From: Victivallales bacterium
Lineage (GTDB): Bacteria > Verrucomicrobiota > Lentisphaeria > Oligosphaerales > Lenti-02
Direction of reading: 5' to 3'
NCBI GenBank assembly: GCA_018648945.1
Contig: JABGQJ010000030.1
Coordinates: 1 to 22,888 of the forward strand
DNA length: 22,888 nucleotides
Shown here: positions 7,429-15,709 of the stretch, in pieces
How positions within the stretch are numbered: position 1 is the stretch's first letter
Layout: every line of letters starts with the position of its first letter
Program-made: the position numbers and the translations under genes
The notes under the pieces: model-generated
Database searches by the model: none
What the model saw: only the letters and a program-made list of their open reading frames with translations
Told to the model about the DNA's origin: nothing

Positions 7429-9451
7429 CCTGGTGCTGGTGGTTTGGCTGATGTTCCCGCACAGCGGGGATCTCTTGGGCTGTGGTGGGGGGTACAGATC
7501 GGACGGCGCGCTTGGGAGTGACGAGCAACTGCTGCGGTCCCCGAGGACATCGTTCCTCGCTGAGCTTCACCATGCCTTCCCGAAGACCGAGGACCGGTTC
7601 GATGCCCGATCGTGGGATTGGCTGCGTCGGACAGAGCAGATCACCCAGTACGCCGGACGCGTTGACCTCGGGGCGGCGCTGGCGGCAGCCGGGGTTCCCC
7701 GTGCTCGGAACGCGGGGATCCAGATGGGCTACGTGAGCGTGCGGGAGCACCTGCGCAACTACCACCAGCAACTGAGAGTGTACCGTCAGCGGACGAGATG
7801 GATGACCGAGGAGCGGCGCAAGCGGGTCGAAATCCCGGTGCTTGTGGCCCCCGAGGTTCCCGACGGTCTGCCCCGTGAGTTTGGCTTGTATCTGGGCGGC
7901 GCGATCGCCTGGCATATGGGGGATGTCAAGGAGGCCAGGCACCAATGGCGGGCGGTTCTCGCGTTGCCTGTGGAGCAGCGGAAGTACCGCTCGGTTTGGG
8001 CTGCATACATGCTTGGCAGGAGTTATGTGGGCAAGGACACCGACCAGATGGTCAAGTGGTTCGGGTCTGCGCGTCGTCTGGCCGCCGCCGGCTTCTCCGA
8101 TTCCACCGGCCTGGCGGCGGCGAGTCTGGGGTGGCTGGGACAGGTGGCCCTGGGTCGCGGCGACACCCTGGCAGCCATCAAGCTGTATGTTGGGCAATTG
8201 GGCCCTAGTGACGCGTCTGCGGCGGCCTCGCTCCGTATCTGCGCCAGTAGACTGCTGAAAGCGGGCGGGAAGGAACTCGACAGGGCCGCCCACAACGAAC
8301 TGGCTCGCGGGGGTCTGGCCGCCCACCTTGTCGCTGGGGCCCATACGTTCTGGATCGCTTCAGGGGAGACCGGCAGAGAACACGTTCAGGCATGGTTGGA
8401 GGCGGTGGAGAAGGCTGGTGTGAGGGAGTTGCCCGGCGCCAGCCGGCTGGGTTGGGCCGCGTACCGCACCGGGTTGATGGGCCAAGCCCAGCGCTGGGCT
8501 GATCGGGCTCCGAAACACGATGTGATCGCCTGCTGGATCCGCGCGAAGCTCTCTCTGCGCGCAGGCAAGCTGGACCGGGCGGCTGAGCAACTGGCTGTTG
8601 CTCTGGAGGCCCCCGCACCGGCGGAGCACACCGGCGACGACAACCAGAGGCAGAAGGCATGGTTCCTGCGGTCGCTGGGTCGAGATCTGGCGTCGCTTCG
8701 ACTTAGTCGGCGTCAGTATATCGAGGCGTTGAATCTGCTGCTGACCCATGGGCACAGCGGCATGTACCTGGTTGAGCGTGTGCTGACGCTCGATGAACTG
8801 ATCGCCTATGTGGACGCTCGCCCCAAAGACAGACGGATCAGTAGGGTCCGCGATGGGCTTGCCCGTCGCCTTGTCCGGGTCGGCCGTTGGCAGGAGGCAC
8901 GCGGCTATCTCCCTCTCAAGACCCAGAAGCGGCTGGACGACTACATCGCTGCCATCCGCAAAGGGCACAACGCAAAGCTCACCAAGGCTGAGCGAGCGGA
9001 GGCCTTCTGGACGGCAGCCCAGGCGGCTCGGAAGTGGGGTCGAGAGTTGATGGGATACGCTATCTGTTGGTACGGAGGGGAGCGTGATGGCACGTTCCAT
9101 CCCTGGAGAGAGCTCCCTCGCACAAGCGCGAAGAGTGGGTTCACAGCCGCCCCGGCCTCCGAGGATGAACGACGGCGGGTCGGGCACCATCGTCCCAGTC
9201 TGCCCGAGCACTGGCACCATCTCTACGAGGCGGTCGCCCACGCCTGGAGCGCTTGCGAGCTCATGCCGGACAACGACGCGAAGACGGCGCGCATGCTCTG
9301 CGAGGCCGGGACCTGGATCAAATATCGCGACCCGCAGGCAGCCAACCCGTTCTACCAAGCGCTTGTCCTACGCTGCGGCGACACCGAGTTGGGCAAGGAG
9401 GCCGCGCGGTTGCGCTGGTTCCCGAAGATCGCGCTGGATCCGAAGAAGTAG
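7406..9451 (+). CDS. TPR-like repeat protein, probable lipoprotein, partner of DUF3142
   Basis: A 681-residue protein. The first 25 residues form a lipoprotein-type signal (hydrophobic LVLVVWLMF, then LLGC with Cys26), so it is probably tethered to a membrane. The rest is helical and repeat-like: about 160-265 and 345-400 show helix pairs with TPR spacing (YMLGRSYVGK..., CWIRAKLSLRAGKLDRAAEQL). A conserved-looking core is MYLVERVLTLDELIAYVDA (453-471) followed by LARRLVRVGRWQEARGYLP (485-503), then GRELMGYAICWYGG (545-558). I recall similar segments in uncharacterised PVC-group proteins but cannot name a family. The start is set by the signal sequence; the ribosome binding site is modest. It overlaps the DUF3142 gene by 23 bases and is the last gene of the unit. 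TPR repeats suggest a scaffold role, which is inference. Confidence 0.78.
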   Translation: MSRRIRSSLVLVVWLMFPHSGDLLGCGGGYRSDGALGSDEQLLRSPRTSFLAELHHAFPKTEDRFDARSWDWLRRTEQITQYAGRVDLGAALAAAGVPRARNAGIQMGYVSVREHLRNYHQQLRVYRQRTRWMTEERRKRVEIPVLVAPEVPDGLPREFGLYLGGAIAWHMGDVKEARHQWRAVLALPVEQRKYRSVWAAYMLGRSYVGKDTDQMVKWFGSARRLAAAGFSDSTGLAAASLGWLGQVALGRGDTLAAIKLYVGQLGPSDASAAASLRICASRLLKAGGKELDRAAHNELARGGLAAHLVAGAHTFWIASGETGREHVQAWLEAVEKAGVRELPGASRLGWAAYRTGLMGQAQRWADRAPKHDVIACWIRAKLSLRAGKLDRAAEQLAVALEAPAPAEHTGDDNQRQKAWFLRSLGRDLASLRLSRRQYIEALNLLLTHGHSGMYLVERVLTLDELIAYVDARPKDRRISRVRDGLARRLVRVGRWQEARGYLPLKTQKRLDDYIAAIRKGHNAKLTKAERAEAFWTAAQAARKWGRELMGYAICWYGGERDGTFHPWRELPRTSAKSGFTAAPASEDERRRVGHHRPSLPEHWHHLYEAVAHAWSACELMPDNDAKTARMLCEAGTWIKYRDPQAANPFYQALVLRCGDTELGKEAARLRWFPKIALDPKK

Positions 9452-9673
9452 GTCGATGAGCTCCTGCGGACGAGCGCATCTCCAGTTCTGGGACGGGCAT
9501 GGTGGACCCCTGGAGATGTGGTGGTCCCCACCGCGAAGGCGCGGCGGCGCCGATCTGGCCGAGGAGGACCAGAGCGAGACGCTCCGGCTGGCTTGAGGCA
9601 CTCGTCCCAAAGCGATGCCGTGCGGTCCGGCAATGGTGGCGAGCCACCCCTTGCTGGCGGGGTTTGGGGACCT
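9452..9673 (+). other. 222-base hairpin-rich intergenic region
   Basis: GC-rich spacer between the TPR lipoprotein gene and the helicase gene. It holds an imperfect inverted repeat (GGTGGACC at 9501-9508 with GGTCCCCACC at 9523-9532) and a tight palindrome (GGTGGC at 9635-9640, GCCACC at 9643-9648). Open frames cross it on both strands, but none has a recognisable product. No T-rich terminator and no convincing sigma-70 promoter was seen, although the helicase gene probably needs its own promoter here. Confidence 0.45.
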
Positions 9674-12064
9674 ATGGTTGAGGGAAGCGATTTGCCTCCC
9701 TCATCCCCTACCTTCGGGATCTTGCCTGCCGTGGATGCCACTGTCTTTCTTGAGCGCCTGAAAGCTCACAAGTTCGTTACCGAGCAGATGGTCTCCGTGC
9801 GGAACATACCCGCGCGGGAGGCGGAGTATGGGGAGATCGACGGGGGGCTCGATCCGGTCTGTGCGCAGGTGTTGGCGCGACGCGGGATCGAGCAGCTGTA
9901 CTCGCACCAGGCGCGGGCGGTGAACGCGGTGCGCCGAGGGGAGAGCGTGACGATTGTCACCGGCACGGCCAGCGGCAAGACGCTGTGCTATGCGATTCCG
10001 GTGCTGGAGACGCTGCATGCTGATCCGATGGCGACGATGCTCTTCATCTACCCCACCAAAGCTTTGGCGCAGGACCAGTTGCGCGGGATGAATGGGTTCC
10101 GGGACGAGGAACTAGGCCTGCATTTCATGGCGGGGACGTACGACGGCGACACCCCGCAGAATCTACGCCGCAAGTTGCGGGATGGCGGGAATGTGATCCT
10201 GACCAACCCCGACATGCTGCATCAGGGGATTCTGCCCCAGCACGCCCGCTGGAATCGCTTCTTTACCCACCTCAAGTATGTGGTGATCGACGAGGTCCAT
10301 GCCTACCGGGGGATCTTCGGCTCCCATCTGGCCAATGTGATGCGGCGGTTGCGGCGGCTGTGTCGGCATTACGGTTCCCGGCCGCAGTTCATCTGTTCCT
10401 CGGCCACCATCGCCAACCCCCGTGAGCATGCGGAACGGGTCTGCGGTGCCCCCATGACGCTGGTGCACAATGATGGCGCCCCGCGCGGTCCCCGGCGTTT
10501 CGTTCTCTGGAATCCCCCGCCCATGGCGACGGCGGCGGGCGGGGACGCCACTGACTGGCGCACCGGCGGCGACCGGCGGAGCCCAGTGGGCGAGGCGGTG
10601 CAGTTGATGACTCTCCTAGTCCAGGAAAGCGTGCAGACTATCGCCTTTGTGCGCACGCGGCTGCATGCCGAGCTGATCTTCAAGAGTTGCCGGGACCGGT
10701 TACGCCCCATCTCCAAGCGTCTCGCGGAATCGGTTCACGCCTACCGGGGCGGCTATCTGCCCGAGGAGAGACGGGAGATCGAGAGGCGTCTGGCGGAACG
10801 GGAGATCCTCGGCGTCGCCAGCACGAATGCGTTGGAATTGGGCATCGACATTGGCAGTCTGGATGCCTGCATTCTGGTTGGGTATCCCGGCACGATCGCG
10901 AGTCTCTGGCAGCAGTCTGGGCGGGCCGGGCGGGGCAAGGAAGAGGCGCTGGTCTTCCTGGTGGGGCGCAATGCGCCGATGGATCAGTACCTCATGTCCC
11001 ACGACGAGTACCTTTTCGCCCAGAGCCCCGAGCAGGCGGTGGTGGATCCGGACAACCCGCACGTGACCATCGGGCACCTCAAGTGCGCCACTCACGAGCT
11101 ACCGCTCAGTGGCGAGGATGCGGACCAGTTCGGTCCCTTCGCCGAACCGGTGCTGGAGCTTCTGGAAGAGGACGAGGTGGTCCGCCAGATCGAGGATCAC
11201 TGGTACTGGGCCAGCAGCGAATACCCGGCGGCGGGCGTGAACCTGCGCAATATCGCCGGACCAGTCTACACGATCCAGGACGAGGCCGAGGGCGAGCGGA
11301 TCATCGGCACGTTGGACGAGGTGAGCGCCCTGGCCCAACTCCACAACCACGCCGTCTACTTGCACGGGGCGGACACCTACTTCGTGAATCGGCTCGACAC
11401 GGAGCAGAAGATCGCGTTTGTCGAGCGGCGTGACCTGGACTACTACACCCAGTCCATCCAGACCTCCAGCATCCGCATCGACGAGAAGGACGTGGAGGAG
11501 GAGTACCGGGGTGGCATGGCCGGGTTCGGTGACGTGACCGTGACCACGGTCATCCCCATGTTCAAGAAGATCAGGTTCCACTCACGCGATAGCCTCGGCT
11601 TCGAGGAGTTGGAGTTGCCGCCGCAGCAACTGGAGACGGTGGCTTGCTGGTTTGTCCCTCCGGGCGAGGCAGCACGTCAAGTCCTGGCTGCGGGGCTGAT
11701 CGTGGGCGAGGCCCTGATTGGGATTGCGAATGTCCTGGTCGAGGTGGCGCCGCTCTATGTGATCTGCGACCAACAGGACATTGGTACGGTGGTCGATTCC
11801 CGCAATCTGGGATTCGACGCCCTGTTTCTCCATGACCGCTATCCCGGCGGCATGGGCTATGCGCGGCGTTGCCTGGACAGCATCGAGGAGATTCTGCGCA
11901 CGGTGGCCGATGTGATCGAGAGCTGCGGCTGTCCCGATGGCTGCCCGAGTTGCGTCGGCTCGGCCGTGCCGCCCAGCGCGATGACCGATCTTGATTCGGC
12001 CGTCCGCGGGCGCATTCCCGACAAGGCGGCGGCCCAGCTGCTGCTACGCGCTCTGTTTGCGTAG
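9674..12064 (+). CDS. DEAD/DEAH box helicase with DUF1998-like C-terminus (MrfA/YprA-like)
   Basis: A superfamily 2 ATP-dependent helicase of 796 residues. Motifs in order: Walker A GTASGKT (97-103), YPTKALAQDQL (126-136), TNPDMLH (177-183), DEVH (206-209), SSAT (242-245), motif V STNALELGID (383-392) and motif VI QQSGRAGR (413-420). The C-terminal half ends with a four-cysteine cluster, CGCPDGCPSC (Cys751, 753, 757, 760), typical of the DUF1998 domain. This layout matches B. subtilis MrfA (YprA), a 3'-5' DNA helicase for mitomycin C damage repair, which is about 750 residues long. The ATG at 9674 has a weak GGGG upstream; a GTG at 9731 is an alternative. The frame is open further upstream, but that part is not helicase-like. 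No mrfB-like nuclease gene is adjacent, so the exact repair role is inferred. Confidence 0.92.
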   Translation: MVEGSDLPPSSPTFGILPAVDATVFLERLKAHKFVTEQMVSVRNIPAREAEYGEIDGGLDPVCAQVLARRGIEQLYSHQARAVNAVRRGESVTIVTGTASGKTLCYAIPVLETLHADPMATMLFIYPTKALAQDQLRGMNGFRDEELGLHFMAGTYDGDTPQNLRRKLRDGGNVILTNPDMLHQGILPQHARWNRFFTHLKYVVIDEVHAYRGIFGSHLANVMRRLRRLCRHYGSRPQFICSSATIANPREHAERVCGAPMTLVHNDGAPRGPRRFVLWNPPPMATAAGGDATDWRTGGDRRSPVGEAVQLMTLLVQESVQTIAFVRTRLHAELIFKSCRDRLRPISKRLAESVHAYRGGYLPEERREIERRLAEREILGVASTNALELGIDIGSLDACILVGYPGTIASLWQQSGRAGRGKEEALVFLVGRNAPMDQYLMSHDEYLFAQSPEQAVVDPDNPHVTIGHLKCATHELPLSGEDADQFGPFAEPVLELLEEDEVVRQIEDHWYWASSEYPAAGVNLRNIAGPVYTIQDEAEGERIIGTLDEVSALAQLHNHAVYLHGADTYFVNRLDTEQKIAFVERRDLDYYTQSIQTSSIRIDEKDVEEEYRGGMAGFGDVTVTTVIPMFKKIRFHSRDSLGFEELELPPQQLETVACWFVPPGEAARQVLAAGLIVGEALIGIANVLVEVAPLYVICDQQDIGTVVDSRNLGFDALFLHDRYPGGMGYARRCLDSIEEILRTVADVIESCGCPDGCPSCVGSAVPPSAMTDLDSAVRGRIPDKAAAQLLLRALFA

Positions 12065-12113
12065 TGCTTGAGTCACGGACGGGGGCCGGAAACGGGGCCA
12101 GCCCCGCACCCCG

Positions 12114-12135
12114 CCGGGGAGACGAGTCTCCCCGG
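12114..12135. terminator. Possible bidirectional terminator hairpin
   Basis: A perfect 9-bp GC-rich stem (12114-12122 with 12127-12135, loop CGAG) lies between the stops of two convergent genes, the helicase and the pRiA4b-like gene. There is no T run on either side, so termination by this hairpin alone is uncertain. The rest of the 122-base gap is very GC-rich and holds no gene. Confidence 0.45.
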
Positions 12136-12186
12136 GCCCCACGTGAGTGCGTCGGGGCGGGGCGCAGCTTCCGGGAGCTCGGGTCC

Positions 12187-13398
12187 CTACCAATCGTCGT
12201 TGTACTGCGGGGGGGCATCGCCGTGTCGGGACACTTCACGGGGCTGCTCCAGTTCGGGGTCGACGGGATCGAGGCGGTCCACGAGGATCCCAAAGTGCCA
12301 CTCATCTCCGAAGTCGTAGCGGAACAGGAATTCCTGTCCTGCCTGTAAGCCAAGATCACCCATGCTGGTTTCGTCCGCGTACGGAGGCTCATCCACTTCG
12401 GGGTGGGAGATGCGGCCGTTGCCGCCAAACCGGCCCTCGACTCTGAACTCGTAAAGGTGGTCCTGGTCGAACTCGAACGCATGGAGTACCGCGCTCGCCA
12501 GCTCAGCCAGGTAACAGGTGCATGGCACGGCCAGCCGCCGCCACACGTCCCCGAGAGAGGCGGTGACGGTGTAGGTGCCGTTCGGGGGCTCCTGCTCCGG
12601 CAGTACGAGATCCCGCTTCAGTTGCGGGAAAAGGGGCATCATGCACTGTTGCCAATGCGCGAACGCGGCCTCTTCCTCGGTCAGGAAGAAGAACTCTGCG
12701 AGTTCTGGCATCATCTTCTTGAGCAACGCACACAGAGCTCCGCCGAAGGGTGTTGACTTGATGCGGCTGATTGCCCACCCCTGGCCGTTCCGGGCCGGCT
12801 CATGGGCGATGGCGACTAGGCCGAATAGCTCCGCCAAGGCGACATTGTGATGTCCTGGTCTGTACTGTAGGTGGGATAGCAGATCTCCTGAGGCACATTT
12901 CCGCAGTCTGGGGACTATGTTGACGAACTGGAAGTGGTCGAGAAGGAGCGGGCGACCACTGGATGAGTGGTTTCTCCCAACGAGCCCAGTATCCGCTTGC
13001 AGTAGCCAGGCGCGCAGGAGATGGACGTATTGCTCGACCTCGTTGAGCGTCTCCCAGTTGGTGATTGCCTCCTCGTCCGGCCTGAGGGACCTCTTCTTTC
13101 CCTTGTGTTCCACACGCACCATTTCCGTGGCACGCAACACCATGTAGAGCCCCTCGATGTTCGGGAGGCAACGGAGTTGCGGTCGGGCCAGGCCGATCGC
13201 CAGCGGGCAGTGCATTGCCTCGTTGACCGGGTAGAGGGCTTTCATCGGGAAAAGCCCGGTCTTGCTCAGGAGGATCTCGTTCTTCTGCACGTATTGCAGG
13301 AGCGCAGTGAAGTCGTGCAGGATCGGCCCGGGTGCTGTTCCGGTGACCGACTGGTCGCACAGTATTTGCCTGTGCTTCTTAGACAGCGTCTTCGCCAT
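12187..13398 (-). CDS. pRiA4b ORF-3-like (IS1096 passenger TnpR-like) domain protein
   Basis: A 403-residue protein with two parts. Residues 1 to about 260 are helical and contain a conserved-looking start (APGPILHDFTALLQYVQ, then KTGLFPMKALYPVNE and a YVHLLRAWLL helix). Residues about 275-400 form the plasmid pRiA4b ORF-3-like domain, with LYEFRVEGRF (315-324), the hallmark YDFGDEW (361-367) and an ending (PREVSRHGDAPPQYNDDW) typical of the family. Despite the database name linking it to mobile elements, no transposase or inverted repeats are nearby, so I read it as a chromosomal gene. GGGG about 10 bases upstream supports the ATG chosen; 12 more codons are open upstream. Function is unknown, and there is no signal peptide. 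It is 58 bases downstream of the small membrane protein gene. Confidence 0.85.
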   Translation of the reverse strand: MAKTLSKKHRQILCDQSVTGTAPGPILHDFTALLQYVQKNEILLSKTGLFPMKALYPVNEAMHCPLAIGLARPQLRCLPNIEGLYMVLRATEMVRVEHKGKKRSLRPDEEAITNWETLNEVEQYVHLLRAWLLQADTGLVGRNHSSSGRPLLLDHFQFVNIVPRLRKCASGDLLSHLQYRPGHHNVALAELFGLVAIAHEPARNGQGWAISRIKSTPFGGALCALLKKMMPELAEFFFLTEEEAAFAHWQQCMMPLFPQLKRDLVLPEQEPPNGTYTVTASLGDVWRRLAVPCTCYLAELASAVLHAFEFDQDHLYEFRVEGRFGGNGRISHPEVDEPPYADETSMGDLGLQAGQEFLFRYDFGDEWHFGILVDRLDPVDPELEQPREVSRHGDAPPQYNDDW

Positions 13399-13456
13399 GG
13401 CGCATTCCCCCTTGTCGCTGCAGGCATCCCGCACGATCTCGAGCAGCCCCGGGAAT

Positions 13457-13966
13457 CTACCGGGGGTTCATCGGGTCCTCGCGGGTGAGGCCGGGCATCA
13501 GACTTGGCCTGATCCCCCCCTTGGGCCAGATCCTGGGCAGCAGGTAGATCAGGAATCCCGCCCCGACGCCAAGGAGAGAGAGGACGACGCGCACGACATA
13601 CGTGCTTTCGCGCCAGAGCTCCATCGGACGCTCCAGTTCCTCCCGCAGGCTGGTGGCGTGGAAGGAATGGATGATGGGGGAGTAGACGATGGTCAGCTTC
13701 TTGCCGCCGTAGTCGATGTTTCTGCGCCAGCCGTTCATGGGTAGTCCGCCGTCCTCGGACGCCGCGCTCCGATAGAAGTAGATGACCTCGTCCTCGGCTT
13801 CCTGGAACTCCCCTGGTGGCAGCAGCCCGGTCTGGCCTTCGGTCACCCTGCCGATCAGGGACAGGTGGAGGTACGCCAACAGCTTGAAGAGGAACCAGGC
13901 GGCGACAACCAATCCTAGTGGCTGGGCCGGGCTGGAGAACCGTTCTCTTTGCTCGTCACTGGGCAT
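13457..13966 (-). CDS. Small two-helix membrane protein, unknown function
   Basis: A 169-residue hypothetical protein. One transmembrane helix lies near the N-terminus (about residues 18-36, GLVVAAWFLFKLLAYLHLS) and a second near the C-terminus (about 123-144, YVVRVVLSLLGVGAGFLIYLLP). They enclose a loop of about 85 residues with VIYFYRSAAS and KKLTIVYSPIIHSF. Both ends probably face the cytoplasm and the loop the outside. The gene starts 8 bases after the pgi stop on the same strand, and its GAGG lies inside the pgi 3' end, so translation is probably coupled to pgi. I recognise no domain, and nothing but position ties it to glycolysis. Confidence 0.75.
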   Translation of the reverse strand: MPSDEQRERFSSPAQPLGLVVAAWFLFKLLAYLHLSLIGRVTEGQTGLLPPGEFQEAEDEVIYFYRSAASEDGGLPMNGWRRNIDYGGKKLTIVYSPIIHSFHATSLREELERPMELWRESTYVVRVVLSLLGVGAGFLIYLLPRIWPKGGIRPSLMPGLTREDPMNPR

Positions 13967-13974
13967 GGCCTACA

Positions 13975-15618
13975 CTATGCCTCCGCCCGGAAGCGCTCGA
14001 TGAGGGCGTTGGTGCTGCTGTCGTGTGCCAGTTCCGGTTCACCCTTGGCTTCGAGCTCCTCCAGCACCTTCTTGGCGAGGATCTTGCCCAACTGCACGCC
14101 CCACTGGTCGAAGCTGAAGACATCCCAGATGATCCCCTGCACGAAGATCTTGTGCTCGTAGAGAGCCATCAGGGCACCCATGGTGTAGGGATCGAGCTTT
14201 CTTGCGAGGATGGTATTGGTGGGCCGGTTGCCCGCAAAGGCCTTGTGCAGGACGAATGCCTTTGGGGTATCCGGGAAGGTGGCGGGCACGTCCTCCGCAG
14301 GCAGGCCGAAGGCCAAGGCCTCGGTCTGGGCGAAGAAGTTGGCCATCAGCTTGGCATGGTGGTCGCCCACCGGGTTCTGCGATTTGCAGAAGCCGATGAA
14401 ATCGGCGGGAATCAGCTTGGTGCCCTGATGGATGAGCTGGTAGAAGGCGTGTTGGCCGTTCGTGCCCGGCTCGCCCCAGATGACCGGCCCGGTCTGCCAG
14501 GAGACCTCCTTCTTGCCGTCTCTGCGGACGGACTTGCCGTTGCTCTCCATATCCACCTGCTGAAGGTGGGCGGCGAAACGGTGCAGGTACTGGTCGTAGG
14601 GCAGGATCGCGTGGCTTTCGGCCCCGAAGAAGTTGTTGTACCAGACGCCCAGCAGGGCCAGGATCACGGGCAGATTCTCGCTGAGCCCGGCGGTGCGGAA
14701 GTGTTCGTCCATGGCGCGGCCACCGGCCAGCATCGCGAGGAAGTTATCGGGGCCAATCCCGAGCATGGTGGCCAAGCCCACGGCGGACCACATACTGTAG
14801 CGTCCGCCGACCCAGTCCCAGAAACCGAAGGTGTTGCTGGCCTTGATGCCGAACTCCTTCACCTCGGGCGCCGCCGTCGATACAGCCACAAAGTGCTTGG
14901 GTACGGCCTTGGCGCCCAGAACATCCACCAGCCAGGTCCGCGCGGAGTTGGCGTTGGTCATGGTCTCTTGGGTCGTGAACGTCTTGGAGCAGATGATGAA
15001 CAGTGTTTCGGCGGGGTCCAGGCCCTGGAGCGTCTCGGCCATATGGGTGCCGTCCACATTGGAGACGAACTCGATGCGCAGATCGCGCTGGCTGTAGCCC
15101 TTGAGCGCCTCGTAGGCCATCTTCGGCCCCAGATCACTGCCGCCGATGCCGATGTTGACGACGTTGCGGATGGGGCTGCCAGTTGCTCCCAGCCACTTGC
15201 CGGAGCGGACGCGCTTGGCGAATTTGGTCATCCGGTCCAGCACTTTCCAGACCTTCTCTGCCGCGTTGTACTCCGGCTCTTCTGGCGGTGCCGGGTAGGG
15301 AATGTCCGCGTCACGCGCGGCGCGCAAGGCGGTATGCAGGACGGCGCGGTTCTCGGTCTGGTTGATCCGCTCGCCGGCGAACATGGCGTCGATGGCGCCA
15401 CGCAGCTCGCAGGCATCGGCCAGAGCCCGCAGGCGGTCCATGGTTTCGGCGACGATTCGGTTCTTGGAATAGTCCAGGAAGAGCCCGCAGGCCTGGGCCG
15501 TGAAGGTCGTGCCGCGTTCGGGGTCGTCGGCAAAGAGCCGTGTCAGGGTCTTCCTTTCCAACCCTTTGCAGTGTGCCTCCAGGGCCTTCCACTCGGGGAG
15601 TTTGTTGCGCTTGCTCAT
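13975..15618 (-). CDS. pgi: Glucose-6-phosphate isomerase
   Basis: Interconverts glucose 6-phosphate and fructose 6-phosphate in the cytoplasm (glycolysis/gluconeogenesis). The 547 residues match the long bacterial/eukaryotic form (E. coli 549). Family segments are all present: [15 protein letters not shown] (85-99), the phosphate-binding [11 protein letters not shown] (157-167), SKTFTTQET (211-219), signature [13 protein letters not shown] (270-282) and DQWGVQLGK near the C-terminus. Catalytic residues can be placed as Glu358 (DMESNGK), His390 (NGQHAFYQ) and Lys512 (QLGK). AAGGA about 10 bases upstream supports the ATG. It lies 91 bases downstream of thiC and directly upstream of a small membrane protein gene. 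It appears full length with no damaged motif. Confidence 0.97.
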   Translation of the reverse strand: MSKRNKLPEWKALEAHCKGLERKTLTRLFADDPERGTTFTAQACGLFLDYSKNRIVAETMDRLRALADACELRGAIDAMFAGERINQTENRAVLHTALRAARDADIPYPAPPEEPEYNAAEKVWKVLDRMTKFAKRVRSGKWLGATGSPIRNVVNIGIGGSDLGPKMAYEALKGYSQRDLRIEFVSNVDGTHMAETLQGLDPAETLFIICSKTFTTQETMTNANSARTWLVDVLGAKAVPKHFVAVSTAAPEVKEFGIKASNTFGFWDWVGGRYSMWSAVGLATMLGIGPDNFLAMLAGGRAMDEHFRTAGLSENLPVILALLGVWYNNFFGAESHAILPYDQYLHRFAAHLQQVDMESNGKSVRRDGKKEVSWQTGPVIWGEPGTNGQHAFYQLIHQGTKLIPADFIGFCKSQNPVGDHHAKLMANFFAQTEALAFGLPAEDVPATFPDTPKAFVLHKAFAGNRPTNTILARKLDPYTMGALMALYEHKIFVQGIIWDVFSFDQWGVQLGKILAKKVLEELEAKGEPELAHDSSTNALIERFRAEA

Positions 15619-15709
15619 CGGGTGTCATCCTTCACTTCGCTCGAGGCGGCCCTGTCGGGGGCTGTATTCGTTCTCAAGATAACGTACCGCCTGGTAGGCA
15701 GATTGGCTG

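Noticed and set aside
8360..9358. A 332-codon open frame on the minus strand inside the TPR lipoprotein gene
   Set aside because: The plus-strand frame has a signal peptide, helical repeats and coupling to DUF3142; the minus frame is Pro/Arg-rich without a domain.
12187..13398. Mobile element, suggested by the TnpR/IS1096 passenger family name
   Set aside because: No transposase, terminal inverted repeats, target duplication or composition change is visible; the name is a database legacy.
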